This document shows positions 8,033 through 15,717 of a stretch of DNA of 64,000 nucleotides, piece by piece. The notes below the pieces were generated by a model. The model had not been told where the DNA came from, did no database searches, and saw nothing but the letters and a program-made list of their open reading frames with translations. Each line of letters opens with the position of its first letter. Position 1 is the stretch's first letter. The position numbers were made by a program, and so were the translations under genes. The stretch comes from Butyricimonas synergistica DSM 23225 (lineage in GTDB: Bacteria > Bacteroidota > Bacteroidia > Bacteroidales > Marinifilaceae), in contig NZ_KB903359.1 of assembly GCF_000379665.1 (NCBI RefSeq), forward strand, positions 1,143,280 to 1,207,279, read 5' to 3'.

Positions 8033-8106
8033 GGTCTGGTAGTTCAGCTGGTTAGAATACATGCCTGTCACGCATGGGGTCGCGGGTTCGAGTCCCGTCC
8101 AGACCG
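8033..8106 (+). tRNA. tRNA-Asp (GTC), second tandem copy
   Basis: This copy matches the first at every position except in the acceptor stem, where it has GGTCTGG / CCAGACC. The changed bases are compensated on the other strand, so pairing is kept. CCA is not encoded. The copies are 20 bases apart and look co-transcribed. Confidence 0.97.
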
Positions 8107-8107
8107 C

Positions 8108-8147
8108 AAAACTCCTGTTAATCTTGATTAGCGGGAGTTTTGTTTTT
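8108..8147 (+). terminator. Terminator of the tRNA-Asp operon
   Basis: The stem AAAACTCC / GGAGTTTT has an inner TAATC / GATTA pairing and is followed by TGTTTTT, directly after the second tRNA. Confidence 0.85.
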
Positions 8148-8202
8148 ACATTCGGTTTACTGTTTTAAAACACGTTCTCGTAATCGACGGGGAAAAGCCG
8201 AG

Positions 8203-8952
8203 TTATTTTTTGAGTATCCTCTCCAAGTAAGTAATGTCCAGCAAATTCACCGTTTCAAAATAGCCTTTATAGAACACTCCCCAATTATTGAAAACACAAG
8301 GTAATTCCTTCGCTTTTTGTAGTGAATCCACTTGAATTAAAGATGCCGGAATGCAATACATTTCACAGTATTGCTTTATTATCTCCATTTTTTGATAGAT
8401 ATATGGGCATTGCATATCATAATAGATAGTTAGTTCTTTGCTCTCTATCTTCTGTTTCTTGGCATTAGGAGCGAACTTTGGTGTTGTCCCGTCAAAAGAA
8501 AGCGCAAACAATTCATACCCGTTATCGGTAGTATCGACTACCTCGAAGCCAAACTTCTTCGCGAATGCCTGGTCGGAAAGCCAAGATTTTTGCTTTTTCG
8601 TCCCGAGCATACAAACGCCGGATTTACCTTTTTCTTTAGCATCAGCCAAACAATACTCCATCAGTGATTTCCCATACCCTTTTCCTTTGTCACTCCCGGC
8701 AACCCACAAACAATACAGATAATAATAATTATCACCGATCACAGGAACCCAAGCTGTTTCAAGAGGAGCATATTCAATAAAAACCGTGGCTTTTGCGTTT
8801 AACTTTCTGAAAACATGACCTTCATTCAGCCGATCTGAAAGCCATTGCCGTTTTGCCTCGATACCTTGATGAGCCTTTTTACTGCGGATAATACAGCATA
8901 AATGCTCGGTGGCAAGGTTTTCTGTTGTTAAGTTTACAAAATCAGTATTCAT
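8203..8952 (-). CDS. GNAT N-acetyltransferase with a YoaP-type C-terminal domain
   Basis: This 249-residue two-part protein has a GNAT acetyltransferase fold in residues 1-165 with the acetyl-CoA binding loop GSDKGKGYGKSLM. It is followed by a C-terminal thioredoxin-like YoaP-type segment beginning at LTIYYDMQCPYIY, with a CPYI motif like a redox or metal site. The frame also opens at a GTG at 8958, but GGAGG sits about 10 bases before the ATG at 8952, which is preferred. The substrate is unknown. No operon partner is evident; the tRNA-Asp pair lies downstream on the opposite strand. Confidence 0.82.
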   Translation of the reverse strand: MNTDFVNLTTENLATEHLCCIIRSKKAHQGIEAKRQWLSDRLNEGHVFRKLNAKATVFIEYAPLETAWVPVIGDNYYYLYCLWVAGSDKGKGYGKSLMEYCLADAKEKGKSGVCMLGTKKQKSWLSDQAFAKKFGFEVVDTTDNGYELFALSFDGTTPKFAPNAKKQKIESKELTIYYDMQCPYIYQKMEIIKQYCEMYCIPASLIQVDSLQKAKELPCVFNNWGVFYKGYFETVNLLDITYLERILKK

Positions 8953-8966
8953 GTGCACTCTCCCTC

Positions 8967-8974
8967 CAAACTTA
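8967..8974 (-). promoter_or_regulatory. Possible -7 box of the GNAT gene
   Basis: TAAGTTTG on the minus strand fits TAnnTTTG but lies only 15 bases before the chosen ATG, so the leader would be very short and would overlap the GGAGG ribosome-binding site. Confidence 0.4.
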
Positions 8975-9085
8975 GATATTCAACCGATTGTAATCGCATT
9001 ATTCTATTCAAGCACAAATGTAATGAATTTAAATCAATTCTTTAAAGAATCTCGTTCAGACCACAACACAAAACTGAAAGAGATA

Positions 9086-9126
9086 ACAGTGCGGTATTCC
9101 CGTACAAAGAATACCGACACTGTTTG
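9086..9126 (-). terminator. Terminator of the methyltransferase-rsgA operon
   Basis: On the minus strand ACAGTG.CGGTATTC pairs with GAATACCG.ACTGT over 13 pairs with one mismatch, followed by a T-rich tail. It begins 5 bases after the rsgA stop codon. Confidence 0.8.
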
Positions 9127-9130
9127 AAAG

Positions 9131-10186
9131 CTAGAAATTCGCTTTACGTTTCTTCACCTCGTCCACGAGTTTTGAAAAAGATTTATCTCTTTTACGTTTT
9201 TCATGTTCCGAAGTAGAGAAGTGCCACGCTTCCCGGCGAAGTTTCAAGTAACTCTCGTAAACTTTACGATCCAGCACCCCGCTGTTCACCGCTTCTAGAA
9301 CGGCACAACCCGGCTCGTTAATATGCTCGCAGTCCCTGAAACGACACGAGCCTGCATAATCGGAAATATCCAGTACTTCTGCAAGTGAACCGGGCTCATC
9401 AATAGCCAAGCCAAACTCCCGGACACCCGGGGTGTCTATCAAAACACCCGCCCCGTCCATCAACACCATTTCCCGGCGGGTCGACGTGTGCCGACCTTTT
9501 CCCGTGGAAAGGCTCGTGTCGGACGTGAGCAATACCGATTTCTCGCAAAGCGCATTGACCAAAGAACTTTTCCCAACACCCGAAGAACCAACAAACACAA
9601 CCGTTTCACCTTCCGATATGAATTCTCGCAACTGAGAAATTGTCTGCGGCTGATGAATACTCGTGAAAAACACGGGCACCTGACAGGCAATGTGTTTCAT
9701 CTGTTCCTCAATTTTGAGCCTGTCAAAACTTAAATCGGCTTTATTAAGCACTAACACGGGATGGATACTTTCTTCCAATACCTGAACCATAAAACGTTCT
9801 GCCCGGCGGACATTGAAGTTATCATCCAGACTTTGCACGATAAATGCCTTATCAACATAGGAAGCGATGGCTTGCTTATCGGCAACCGTCCCGCTCTTCT
9901 TGCGATACAGCGTCCGTTCTCGGGGTAACATATCGACGATAATTCCTTTATTCTCGTCGAATGATTGAAAAATGACCCAATCTCCTGTACAGGGTAATTC
10001 GAAATCCGATTTCCCATACATCATATTTCCCGTTAGTTCACACTGCAACAGCCCGTTCTCGGAAATAACCTCGTAACACGTCCGGTGTACGATGGATACA
10101 CGACCACGGGCGAGAGTGCTGTACGCGGATGCCTGTTTCAGTTGGTTTAAATTGTCATTCCAACCATAAATATTCAAATCAATCAT
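9131..10186 (-). CDS. rsgA: Ribosome small-subunit-dependent GTPase A (RsgA)
   Basis: This 351-residue circularly permuted GTPase of the YjeQ/RsgA family checks late 30S subunit maturation. The G motifs appear in the permuted order: G4 NKAD at residues 148-151, G1 GSSGVGKS at 200-207, then G3 DTPG. An N-terminal OB-fold region comes before them, and a zinc-binding segment ([14 protein letters not shown]) follows near residue 280. The C-terminal tail is lysine- and arginine-rich. Its ATG overlaps the stop of the upstream methyltransferase by four bases (ATGA). The pairing with a methyltransferase suggests this may be a second, accessory RsgA rather than the main copy; that is inference. Confidence 0.92.
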   Translation of the reverse strand: MIDLNIYGWNDNLNQLKQASAYSTLARGRVSIVHRTCYEVISENGLLQCELTGNMMYGKSDFELPCTGDWVIFQSFDENKGIIVDMLPRERTLYRKKSGTVADKQAIASYVDKAFIVQSLDDNFNVRRAERFMVQVLEESIHPVLVLNKADLSFDRLKIEEQMKHIACQVPVFFTSIHQPQTISQLREFISEGETVVFVGSSGVGKSSLVNALCEKSVLLTSDTSLSTGKGRHTSTRREMVLMDGAGVLIDTPGVREFGLAIDEPGSLAEVLDISDYAGSCRFRDCEHINEPGCAVLEAVNSGVLDRKVYESYLKLRREAWHFSTSEHEKRKRDKSFSKLVDEVKKRKANF

Positions 10187-10962
10187 AGCTCTACCTTTTT
10201 CGCGATAAAAAATACATAGCCGTAGAATTCTTTATACTTGCGGTACAATTCTTCTTCACGAGGTTGAAGTGCCATGAATTCTTCGGCAGCTTTATTCCCT
10301 GCATATTTATCAAGGAATATCTCCCGGGCTGCTTCTTTTCGAGCGAAATAATGCTCTGTCCAGCAATTTTCCGGTAGAATAAAAGTAGCAACGGGAATAT
10401 ATCCCGCTTTCTGTATCCGGGCGACTTGATTGGGGATTGTATCTATTTCGGGATACGCGTCCATCCAGTAATCGTTGATTTCCGCGGGGCGTTCGTCCGT
10501 AAACCACGAACTTTCAGAAATGGCAATATACCCGCCTGTTTTCAAATACTTGCGCCACTCGTTCAGTCCCCGTTCAAAACCGATATTATAAATAGCCCCT
10601 TCCGACCAGATCAGGTCTAATTCCTCATCCTGAAAAGGAAGATTATCCATCGAACCGACAATACCTTTCATCCTGTCCTGCAAGCCTAGCCGTCCTGCAT
10701 TACGGTTGAAAATATCGACAAAGCTGGGGAACAAGTCAATGCCCGTAATACTTCCCGGAGCGTGCTGAGCCAATACCATTGTTTGCCCGCCTGTCCCGCA
10801 ACCGATGTCAGCGATAAGGGATTTGTCGATAAGGTTATCTATAAAACTCAATGCCCGGATTGTCACTTCGGGACTACCGGGTCCCTGACGTTCCATGTTG
10901 GAAAAAAACTCGCATATTAAATTAAAATCGAATTCGTGAATTGTTTTATTTTTATCACTCAT
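10183..10962 (-). CDS. Class I SAM-dependent methyltransferase
   Basis: This 259-residue soluble methyltransferase has the SAM-binding motif DIGCGTGG at residues 52-59, an acidic ribose-binding end of beta-2 (GIDLFP) and the downstream motif [12 protein letters not shown]. The family covers many small-molecule and RNA substrates and the target cannot be read from sequence. It is translationally coupled to rsgA through a four-base overlap, so the two are made from one transcript. A ribosome-related target would fit that pairing but is only inferred. Confidence 0.85.
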   Translation of the reverse strand: MSDKNKTIHEFDFNLICEFFSNMERQGPGSPEVTIRALSFIDNLIDKSLIADIGCGTGGQTMVLAQHAPGSITGIDLFPSFVDIFNRNAGRLGLQDRMKGIVGSMDNLPFQDEELDLIWSEGAIYNIGFERGLNEWRKYLKTGGYIAISESSWFTDERPAEINDYWMDAYPEIDTIPNQVARIQKAGYIPVATFILPENCWTEHYFARKEAAREIFLDKYAGNKAAEEFMALQPREEELYRKYKEFYGYVFFIAKKVEL

Positions 10963-11465
10963 GATCTATACATATAGGACATACACGTGAAAGTATAACA
11001 CTTGCTTTCATCGCTGTATGCGGATTAAAAACTAAAAATTATAACAATATAGAAATTACTCCCGGTAAGAATCATCCGAGAGCGAGCGAAGGTACCATCC
11101 ATACAAGAAATACAAATGGTTTACTACACCAAATCCGATTTAAGTGTTGTTTTTAACATACGGCAAAGATACACAATAATTTATTAGACAGAAAATATAT
11201 CGCCCAATAAAATAATCATTATAAGAATCAATCGTCAACTTATTTAGCCCTAACTTAGTATAAACTACAAATTTATTATTACCTTTACACCATGAACAGC
11301 GTGAGCTTATTCTGATCTTTATCGAAATGTATTTTGTTCGGACACACGACGTCCGATTGGTGTTCATCGTTGAAACAGACCAGTATAGCTTTCTTTTGTT
11401 TTAGTAAATAATAGTCCCGGAAGTTTGGTTGACAAACTAAAAAGGACACATGTTAAATATCAACG
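10963..11465. other. 503-base gap between two divergent genes
   Basis: No credible gene is seen. A minus-strand open frame at 11140-11367 (75 codons) has no ribosome-binding site, contains the promoter box at 11164-11171 and reads like random sequence. The minus-strand promoter box would give the methyltransferase gene a leader of about 195 bases. The rest is AT-rich with no obvious hairpin of terminator type. Confidence 0.5.
11164..11171 (-). promoter_or_regulatory. Probable -7 box of the methyltransferase-rsgA operon
   Basis: On the minus strand this reads TATCTTTG, an exact TAnnTTTG match. It lies about 200 bases from the methyltransferase ATG, leaving an unusually long leader. Confidence 0.55.
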
Positions 11466-12536
11466 ATGTGTGAAATGAAATCATTTTTTATCGGTAAGTA
11501 CGAGATCAAATTACCTATTATACAAGGTGGTATGGGTGTCGGTGTATCATTGAACGGACTGGCTTCCGCCGTGGCTAATGAAGGCGGAGTCGGTGTTATC
11601 TCGGCAGCGGGATTAGGACTCCTTTACCCTCAATTCAAAGGGAATTATTTGGAAAAATGCATCTTCGGACTCCGGGAAGAACTCCGGAAAGCCCGGGAAA
11701 AAACATATGGTGTTATCGGCGTGAATATCATGGTCGCGTTATCGAATTTCTCGGATATGGTGAAAACGGCTATTGCCGAGAAAGCTGACGTGATCTTCGC
11801 GGGCGCCGGACTTCCGCTGAACCTGCCCTCTTTCCTCACGAAAGATAGCAAGACGATGCTGGTACCTATCGTATCCTCGTCACGCGCGGCGAAGCTGATC
11901 TGCGAGAAATGGTTGACAAACTACAACTATCTCCCCGACGCGCTCGTAGTGGAAGGTCCAAAAGCGGGCGGACACCTAGGGTTCAAGAAGGAACAGATCG
12001 AGGACGAGAACTACTCTCTCGAACATTTAATCCCGGAAGTAGTAGAAGTAGCGAAAAGCTACGCCGAACAAAAAAACATCCCGGTAATTGCCGCGGGAGG
12101 TATTTCCACGGGTAAAGACATCGCCCGTTTCCTGAAACTCGGTGCCTCGGCTGCACAAATGGGTTCCATCTTCGTGCCGACGGAAGAATGTGATGCTTCT
12201 ACCGAGTTCAAGGAAGTGTACATCCACTCGGGAGAAAAAGACGTTCGCATCATCCAAAGCCCGGTAGGAATGCCCGGTCGTGCTTTTGACGGGGAATTTA
12301 TCCAATCGGTTGCCGAGGGTAAAAAGAAGCCGCAATCCTGTCCATTCCATTGCATCAAGACCTGCGATTATACCAAAAGCCCTTATTGTATTATCAAAGC
12401 GCTTTACAACGCCGCCATCGGAAACCTCAAGGAAGGTTACGCCTTTGCCGGTCAGAATGCTTATCTGGCGAACAAGATCAGTAGCGTGAAAGAAGTCATA
12501 GCGAAACTCAAGGCTGATTTCCTAGCCTTCAGCTAA
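11466..12536 (+). CDS. Nitronate monooxygenase-family flavoprotein (NMO/FabK type)
   Basis: This 356-residue TIM-barrel FMN protein has the family signatures: IIQGGMGVGVS at the N-terminus, VVEGPKAGGHLGF for FMN binding, IPVIAAGGISTG, and AAQMGSIFV. Members either oxidise alkyl nitronates or act as enoyl-ACP reductases (FabK), and sequence alone does not decide which. A C-terminal four-cysteine cluster (CPFHCIKTCDYTKSPYC) is extra to the basic fold and could bind a metal or an Fe-S cluster. The gene is monocistronic. A second in-frame ATG lies three codons downstream of the chosen one. Confidence 0.85.
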   Translation: MCEMKSFFIGKYEIKLPIIQGGMGVGVSLNGLASAVANEGGVGVISAAGLGLLYPQFKGNYLEKCIFGLREELRKAREKTYGVIGVNIMVALSNFSDMVKTAIAEKADVIFAGAGLPLNLPSFLTKDSKTMLVPIVSSSRAAKLICEKWLTNYNYLPDALVVEGPKAGGHLGFKKEQIEDENYSLEHLIPEVVEVAKSYAEQKNIPVIAAGGISTGKDIARFLKLGASAAQMGSIFVPTEECDASTEFKEVYIHSGEKDVRIIQSPVGMPGRAFDGEFIQSVAEGKKKPQSCPFHCIKTCDYTKSPYCIIKALYNAAIGNLKEGYAFAGQNAYLANKISSVKEVIAKLKADFLAFS

Positions 12537-12558
12537 CGTTTCCCGACGAATATACACT

Positions 12559-12606
12559 TAATTCCCCTCGTACAACTAAAAACCTGAACGAGGGGAATTA
12601 TTTATT
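12559..12606 (+). terminator. Terminator of the nitronate monooxygenase gene
   Basis: A perfect 13-pair stem, TAATTCCCCTCGT / ACGAGGGGAATTA, is followed by TTTATTT. It starts 22 bases after the stop codon. Confidence 0.9.
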
Positions 12607-12708
12607 TCGGCAACATCAAGGGAAAACCCGGGGTAATCCCGGGCTTGAAAGAGTGCATTTTCCTGACTTTTTTACCATAGTGATAACTTTTCTCAAAGAT
12701 AGTAGACC

Positions 12709-12716
12709 TACCTTTG
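12709..12716 (+). promoter_or_regulatory. -7 box of the MATE-Crp operon
   Basis: TACCTTTG (TAnnTTTG consensus) lies 28 bases upstream of the MATE transporter ATG. Confidence 0.65.
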
Positions 12717-12744
12717 CAGCCGAAAATAAAAAAACGAATAGATT

Positions 12745-14094
12745 ATGATGCAGGATAGTATTGATTTCGGGACGATGAACATACCCAAGTTATTTCGTAA
12801 AATGCTTATTCCTACTTTGTTAGGCATGGTGCTTTCGGCTACCATCACAATCATCGACGGGATATTCGTCGGGCGGGGTGTTGGGAGCGACGCACTGGCG
12901 GCGGTAAATATCGTGGCACCGTTCTTCATGCTATCGACGGGGATCGGTCTGATGTTTGGCGTGGGAGCTTCTATCGTGGCTTCCATTCACCTCGCTCACA
13001 ACAAAATAAAAGTTGCAAGCATAAACGTCACGCAAGCATTCACCGTGTCGTTGAGTCTTACCGTCTTGCTGTGCGCCCTGGTCATGACCTTCAGAACAAA
13101 CGTGGCTTACCTGCTCGGGAGTTCTGATATGTTGCTTCCTCTCGTGCTGGAATACATGAACTGGATTGTACCTTTCCTTGCCTGCAATATGCTCCTCGGC
13201 GTGGGACTATTCATCATTCGCCTCGACGGCTCGCCGACATTCGCCATGTTGTGTAGTGCCATCCCTGCCGCAATAAACCTCGTGCTGGACTACATCTTTG
13301 TCTTTCCGTTGGGCTGGGGATTGGCCGGAGCCGCCATGGCCTCCGTGATCTCGGTTGTTGCCGGGAGCATCATGATATTGGTTTACCTGCTCAAGTACAA
13401 TAAAGTCCTATACCTATACCGCCCGAAATTCTCCTTGAAAAGCATTCGGCTAACCACAAGGAATATCGGGTACATGATAAAATTGGGTTTCTCGGCATTC
13501 CTCAATGAGGCAGCCATTGCCTGCATGATGCTCGTCGGCAACTACGTGTTCATCCATTACCTCGGCGAGGACGGCGTGGCTGCTTATAGCGTGGCGTGTT
13601 ACTGGTTCCCTATCGTGTTTATGGTCAACAACGCCATCGCACAATCCACGCAACCCATCATCAGCTACAACTATGGTGCGGGACAGTGGCTACGGGTGAA
13701 ACAAGCCTTCCGCCTATCCCTGAAATTTGCCATCACGTGTGGTGCTCTGGCTTGTCTTGTGACTATCGTGCTGTGCCCGGCTGTGGTATCCCTGTTTCTC
13801 GGGAGCACGGGAAACGCACGGGAAATCGCCATACAGGGCATCCCCTACTTCGCCCTCGGTTTCTTGTTTTTCGCACTCAATATCGTCTGCATCGGGTACT
13901 ACCAGAGCCTCGAGAAATTCAAACAAGCGACCTTCTTCACGGTACTCCGGGGAATCGTCCTCATATCCGTGTGTTTCGTGTGCCTCCCGTTCGTTTTGGG
14001 CACAAAAGGGATATGGCTTGCCGTACCTTTCGCGGAATTGATTACCTTTGTATGTATAGTATCTTACTATTTACGACAACACTTTAAAGGATGA
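12745..14094 (+). CDS. MATE family efflux transporter
   Basis: This 449-residue inner-membrane multidrug and toxin extrusion protein has about twelve hydrophobic segments in two related halves. The family signature region lies near the N-terminus (IPTLLGMVLSATITIIDGIF) and its counterpart in the second half reads GFSAFLNEAAIACMMLVGNY. It would export cationic drugs or metabolites using a Na+ or H+ gradient. The gene overlaps the downstream Crp-type regulator by four bases, so the pump and regulator are translated together. The substrate is unknown. Confidence 0.9.
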   Translation: MMQDSIDFGTMNIPKLFRKMLIPTLLGMVLSATITIIDGIFVGRGVGSDALAAVNIVAPFFMLSTGIGLMFGVGASIVASIHLAHNKIKVASINVTQAFTVSLSLTVLLCALVMTFRTNVAYLLGSSDMLLPLVLEYMNWIVPFLACNMLLGVGLFIIRLDGSPTFAMLCSAIPAAINLVLDYIFVFPLGWGLAGAAMASVISVVAGSIMILVYLLKYNKVLYLYRPKFSLKSIRLTTRNIGYMIKLGFSAFLNEAAIACMMLVGNYVFIHYLGEDGVAAYSVACYWFPIVFMVNNAIAQSTQPIISYNYGAGQWLRVKQAFRLSLKFAITCGALACLVTIVLCPAVVSLFLGSTGNAREIAIQGIPYFALGFLFFALNIVCIGYYQSLEKFKQATFFTVLRGIVLISVCFVCLPFVLGTKGIWLAVPFAELITFVCIVSYYLRQHFKG

Positions 14095-14675
14095 AGGACA
14101 TCACTTTTCAGAAAATAATGAGCCGTTTGTCCGCTTCCGAGCAAGAGATCCAAACACTGCTGGAAAACGCAGAGAAGCAATCGTTCACCCACAAGGACAT
14201 CATTGTACACGAGGGAGAAACGAACAGCAACCTCTATATCATCACTCAAGGTGTATGGCGTGCCTTCACGTTCAAGGACGGTTCGGAAGTCACCCTATGG
14301 TTCGCGTCCGAAGGTGAAATAGCTTTCTCCACGTGGGGGTACGCCGCAAATATTCCTTCCCGCCTGAACCTTGAAGTCGTGACGGACAGCGAAGCCTATT
14401 GCCTGACAAAAAGTAAACTGGAAGAATTATACAATTCATCCCTGCAATTAGCAAATTTGGGTCGCAAGATACTTGAAAACTTTATGTTGGAAGTCGAAGT
14501 ATCCTGGTTGGATTCCTATAACCGTACAGCATTCGAACGTTACGTCATACTCCTGCAAAAACAACCGGAAATCATTCAAACCATCCCATTGAAGCACATT
14601 GCATCCTACCTGGGGATCACCGCCCAATCCCTTAGCCGGATCAGGGCTCAACTGGCTCGACTAACGTCGATTTAG
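14091..14675 (+). CDS. Crp/Fnr-family transcriptional regulator
   Basis: This 194-residue protein has an N-terminal cyclic-nucleotide-binding-like beta-roll (residues 20-115, with HEGETNSNLYIITQGVWRAF) and a C-terminal winged helix-turn-helix ending in LKHIASYLGITAQSLSRIRA. Glycines of the roll are present, but the Arg that contacts cAMP phosphate in Crp is not evident, so the ligand may differ. It is coupled to the MATE pump and probably controls that operon; this is inferred from the overlap. Its stop codon overlaps the end of the convergent nucleotidyltransferase gene. Confidence 0.88.
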   Translation: MKDITFQKIMSRLSASEQEIQTLLENAEKQSFTHKDIIVHEGETNSNLYIITQGVWRAFTFKDGSEVTLWFASEGEIAFSTWGYAANIPSRLNLEVVTDSEAYCLTKSKLEELYNSSLQLANLGRKILENFMLEVEVSWLDSYNRTAFERYVILLQKQPEIIQTIPLKHIASYLGITAQSLSRIRAQLARLTSI

Positions 14676-15274
14676 GGAATCCACTCCACAACCCCCGTCT
14701 CCGGGTGTTCTTTTCGCCATGCCATGAAATCCGGGTATGTACGTACACCATCCCGGAGGACTGCCTGGTAATACTCCACGCCCATGATATTCTCGCCATC
14801 GGGAGTGGCGTATTTCAATGACAAGATTGTCTCCCGAGTTTCCGGGGTCAAGACCTCCGAGATTCGTTCCGCCATCCGCTCGAAATAACCGTCATAGCAG
14901 GAACCGCCCAAAATGTGTATCATATCGATTTGCCACAATTCTCCGTCACGGTCAAGATAATAAGCGTGCCACTCGACACAACACTCATCCGTGTCCAACA
15001 AGTCTGCAAACTCGATCCGCTTTATTGCCGGATGCTCTGCCAACCTTGCCATGGCGGCAAAATCATCGGCGAGCACCACCGGGTTGGAATACACGTGAAA
15101 ATCAATGTCCCGATGTTTCACCAACAACCCCGTTTTCAACGAACCGACCAAACGAGGCTCCACCCCTGCCGACCGCCAAATATCCTCGACTCCCGTGTCT
15201 GTTATAATCTCCCACGCCCTATTCTGGTTGCGAAACGCCAATTCTTCAACACGATTTGCACTCATATATTCCAT
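14672..15274 (-). CDS. Nucleotidyltransferase-fold protein
   Basis: This protein of about 200 residues has the nucleotidyltransferase signature GSLKTGLLVKHRDIDFHVY near residue 45, where GS and the paired acidic residues (DID) form the metal site of polymerase-beta-type enzymes. Later acidic segments (WQIDMIHI) may complete it. The specific reaction is unknown. The first codon of the longest frame is a TTG at 15277; the ATG at 15274 is preferred, though the ATG at 15265 is possible. It follows a Fur-family gene by six bases, so it is the last gene of the metal-export operon. Confidence 0.7.
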   Translation of the reverse strand: MEYMSANRVEELAFRNQNRAWEIITDTGVEDIWRSAGVEPRLVGSLKTGLLVKHRDIDFHVYSNPVVLADDFAAMARLAEHPAIKRIEFADLLDTDECCVEWHAYYLDRDGELWQIDMIHILGGSCYDGYFERMAERISEVLTPETRETILSLKYATPDGENIMGVEYYQAVLRDGVRTYPDFMAWRKEHPETGVVEWIP

Positions 15275-15280
15275 CAACTT

Positions 15281-15712
15281 TTATCTTTCATCTCCCCTCT
15301 CCGCACAATCCTCACACAATCCTTTCAACACGTAATTAATACTCTCCAACGTGAAATGTATGGGTAATTCCACGGTAGGCACGTGTATTTTCCGGAGGCA
15401 AAACGTTTTGTGGCAATTGCGGCAATAAAAATGAGCGTGCAGGTCATCAATTGAACAGGTACACTCGTTACTACACACGGAATATTTCAGCGAACCGGAA
15501 CCATCGTCAATACAATGGATCAAATGATGATCCAAAAAGAGATTGATTGTCCGGAAGATCGTAGACTTATCTACCGTATCCAACTCGTCCTCAAGGTCAA
15601 GCAAACTAAATGCCCGAGAGAATCGAAGCATACCTTTCAAGATCAGCAAGCGCATCGCGGTCGGCTTGATACCTCGCCTTTCCAATTTCTCTAAATAATC
15701 CGTTTCTTCCAT
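15281..15712 (-). CDS. Fur-family transcriptional regulator
   Basis: This 143-residue Fur/Zur/PerR-type repressor has an N-terminal winged helix (residues 10-80) and a C-terminal dimerisation domain. A His-rich loop (LHAHFYCRNCHKTFC) and a terminal CEDC give the paired CxxC structural zinc site. It lies five bases after a zinc/cadmium-type P-ATPase gene on the same strand, so its metal is probably zinc or a related ion. Whether it represses or activates the pump cannot be read from the sequence; Fur-family proteins usually repress uptake genes rather than export genes. Confidence 0.88.
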   Translation of the reverse strand: MEETDYLEKLERRGIKPTAMRLLILKGMLRFSRAFSLLDLEDELDTVDKSTIFRTINLFLDHHLIHCIDDGSGSLKYSVCSNECTCSIDDLHAHFYCRNCHKTFCLRKIHVPTVELPIHFTLESINYVLKGLCEDCAERGDER

Positions 15713-15717
15713 ATCCT

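Noticed and set aside
11140..11367. 75-codon minus-strand frame in the 503-base gap
   Set aside because: No ribosome-binding site, low-complexity composition, and it spans a promoter box for the downstream operon.
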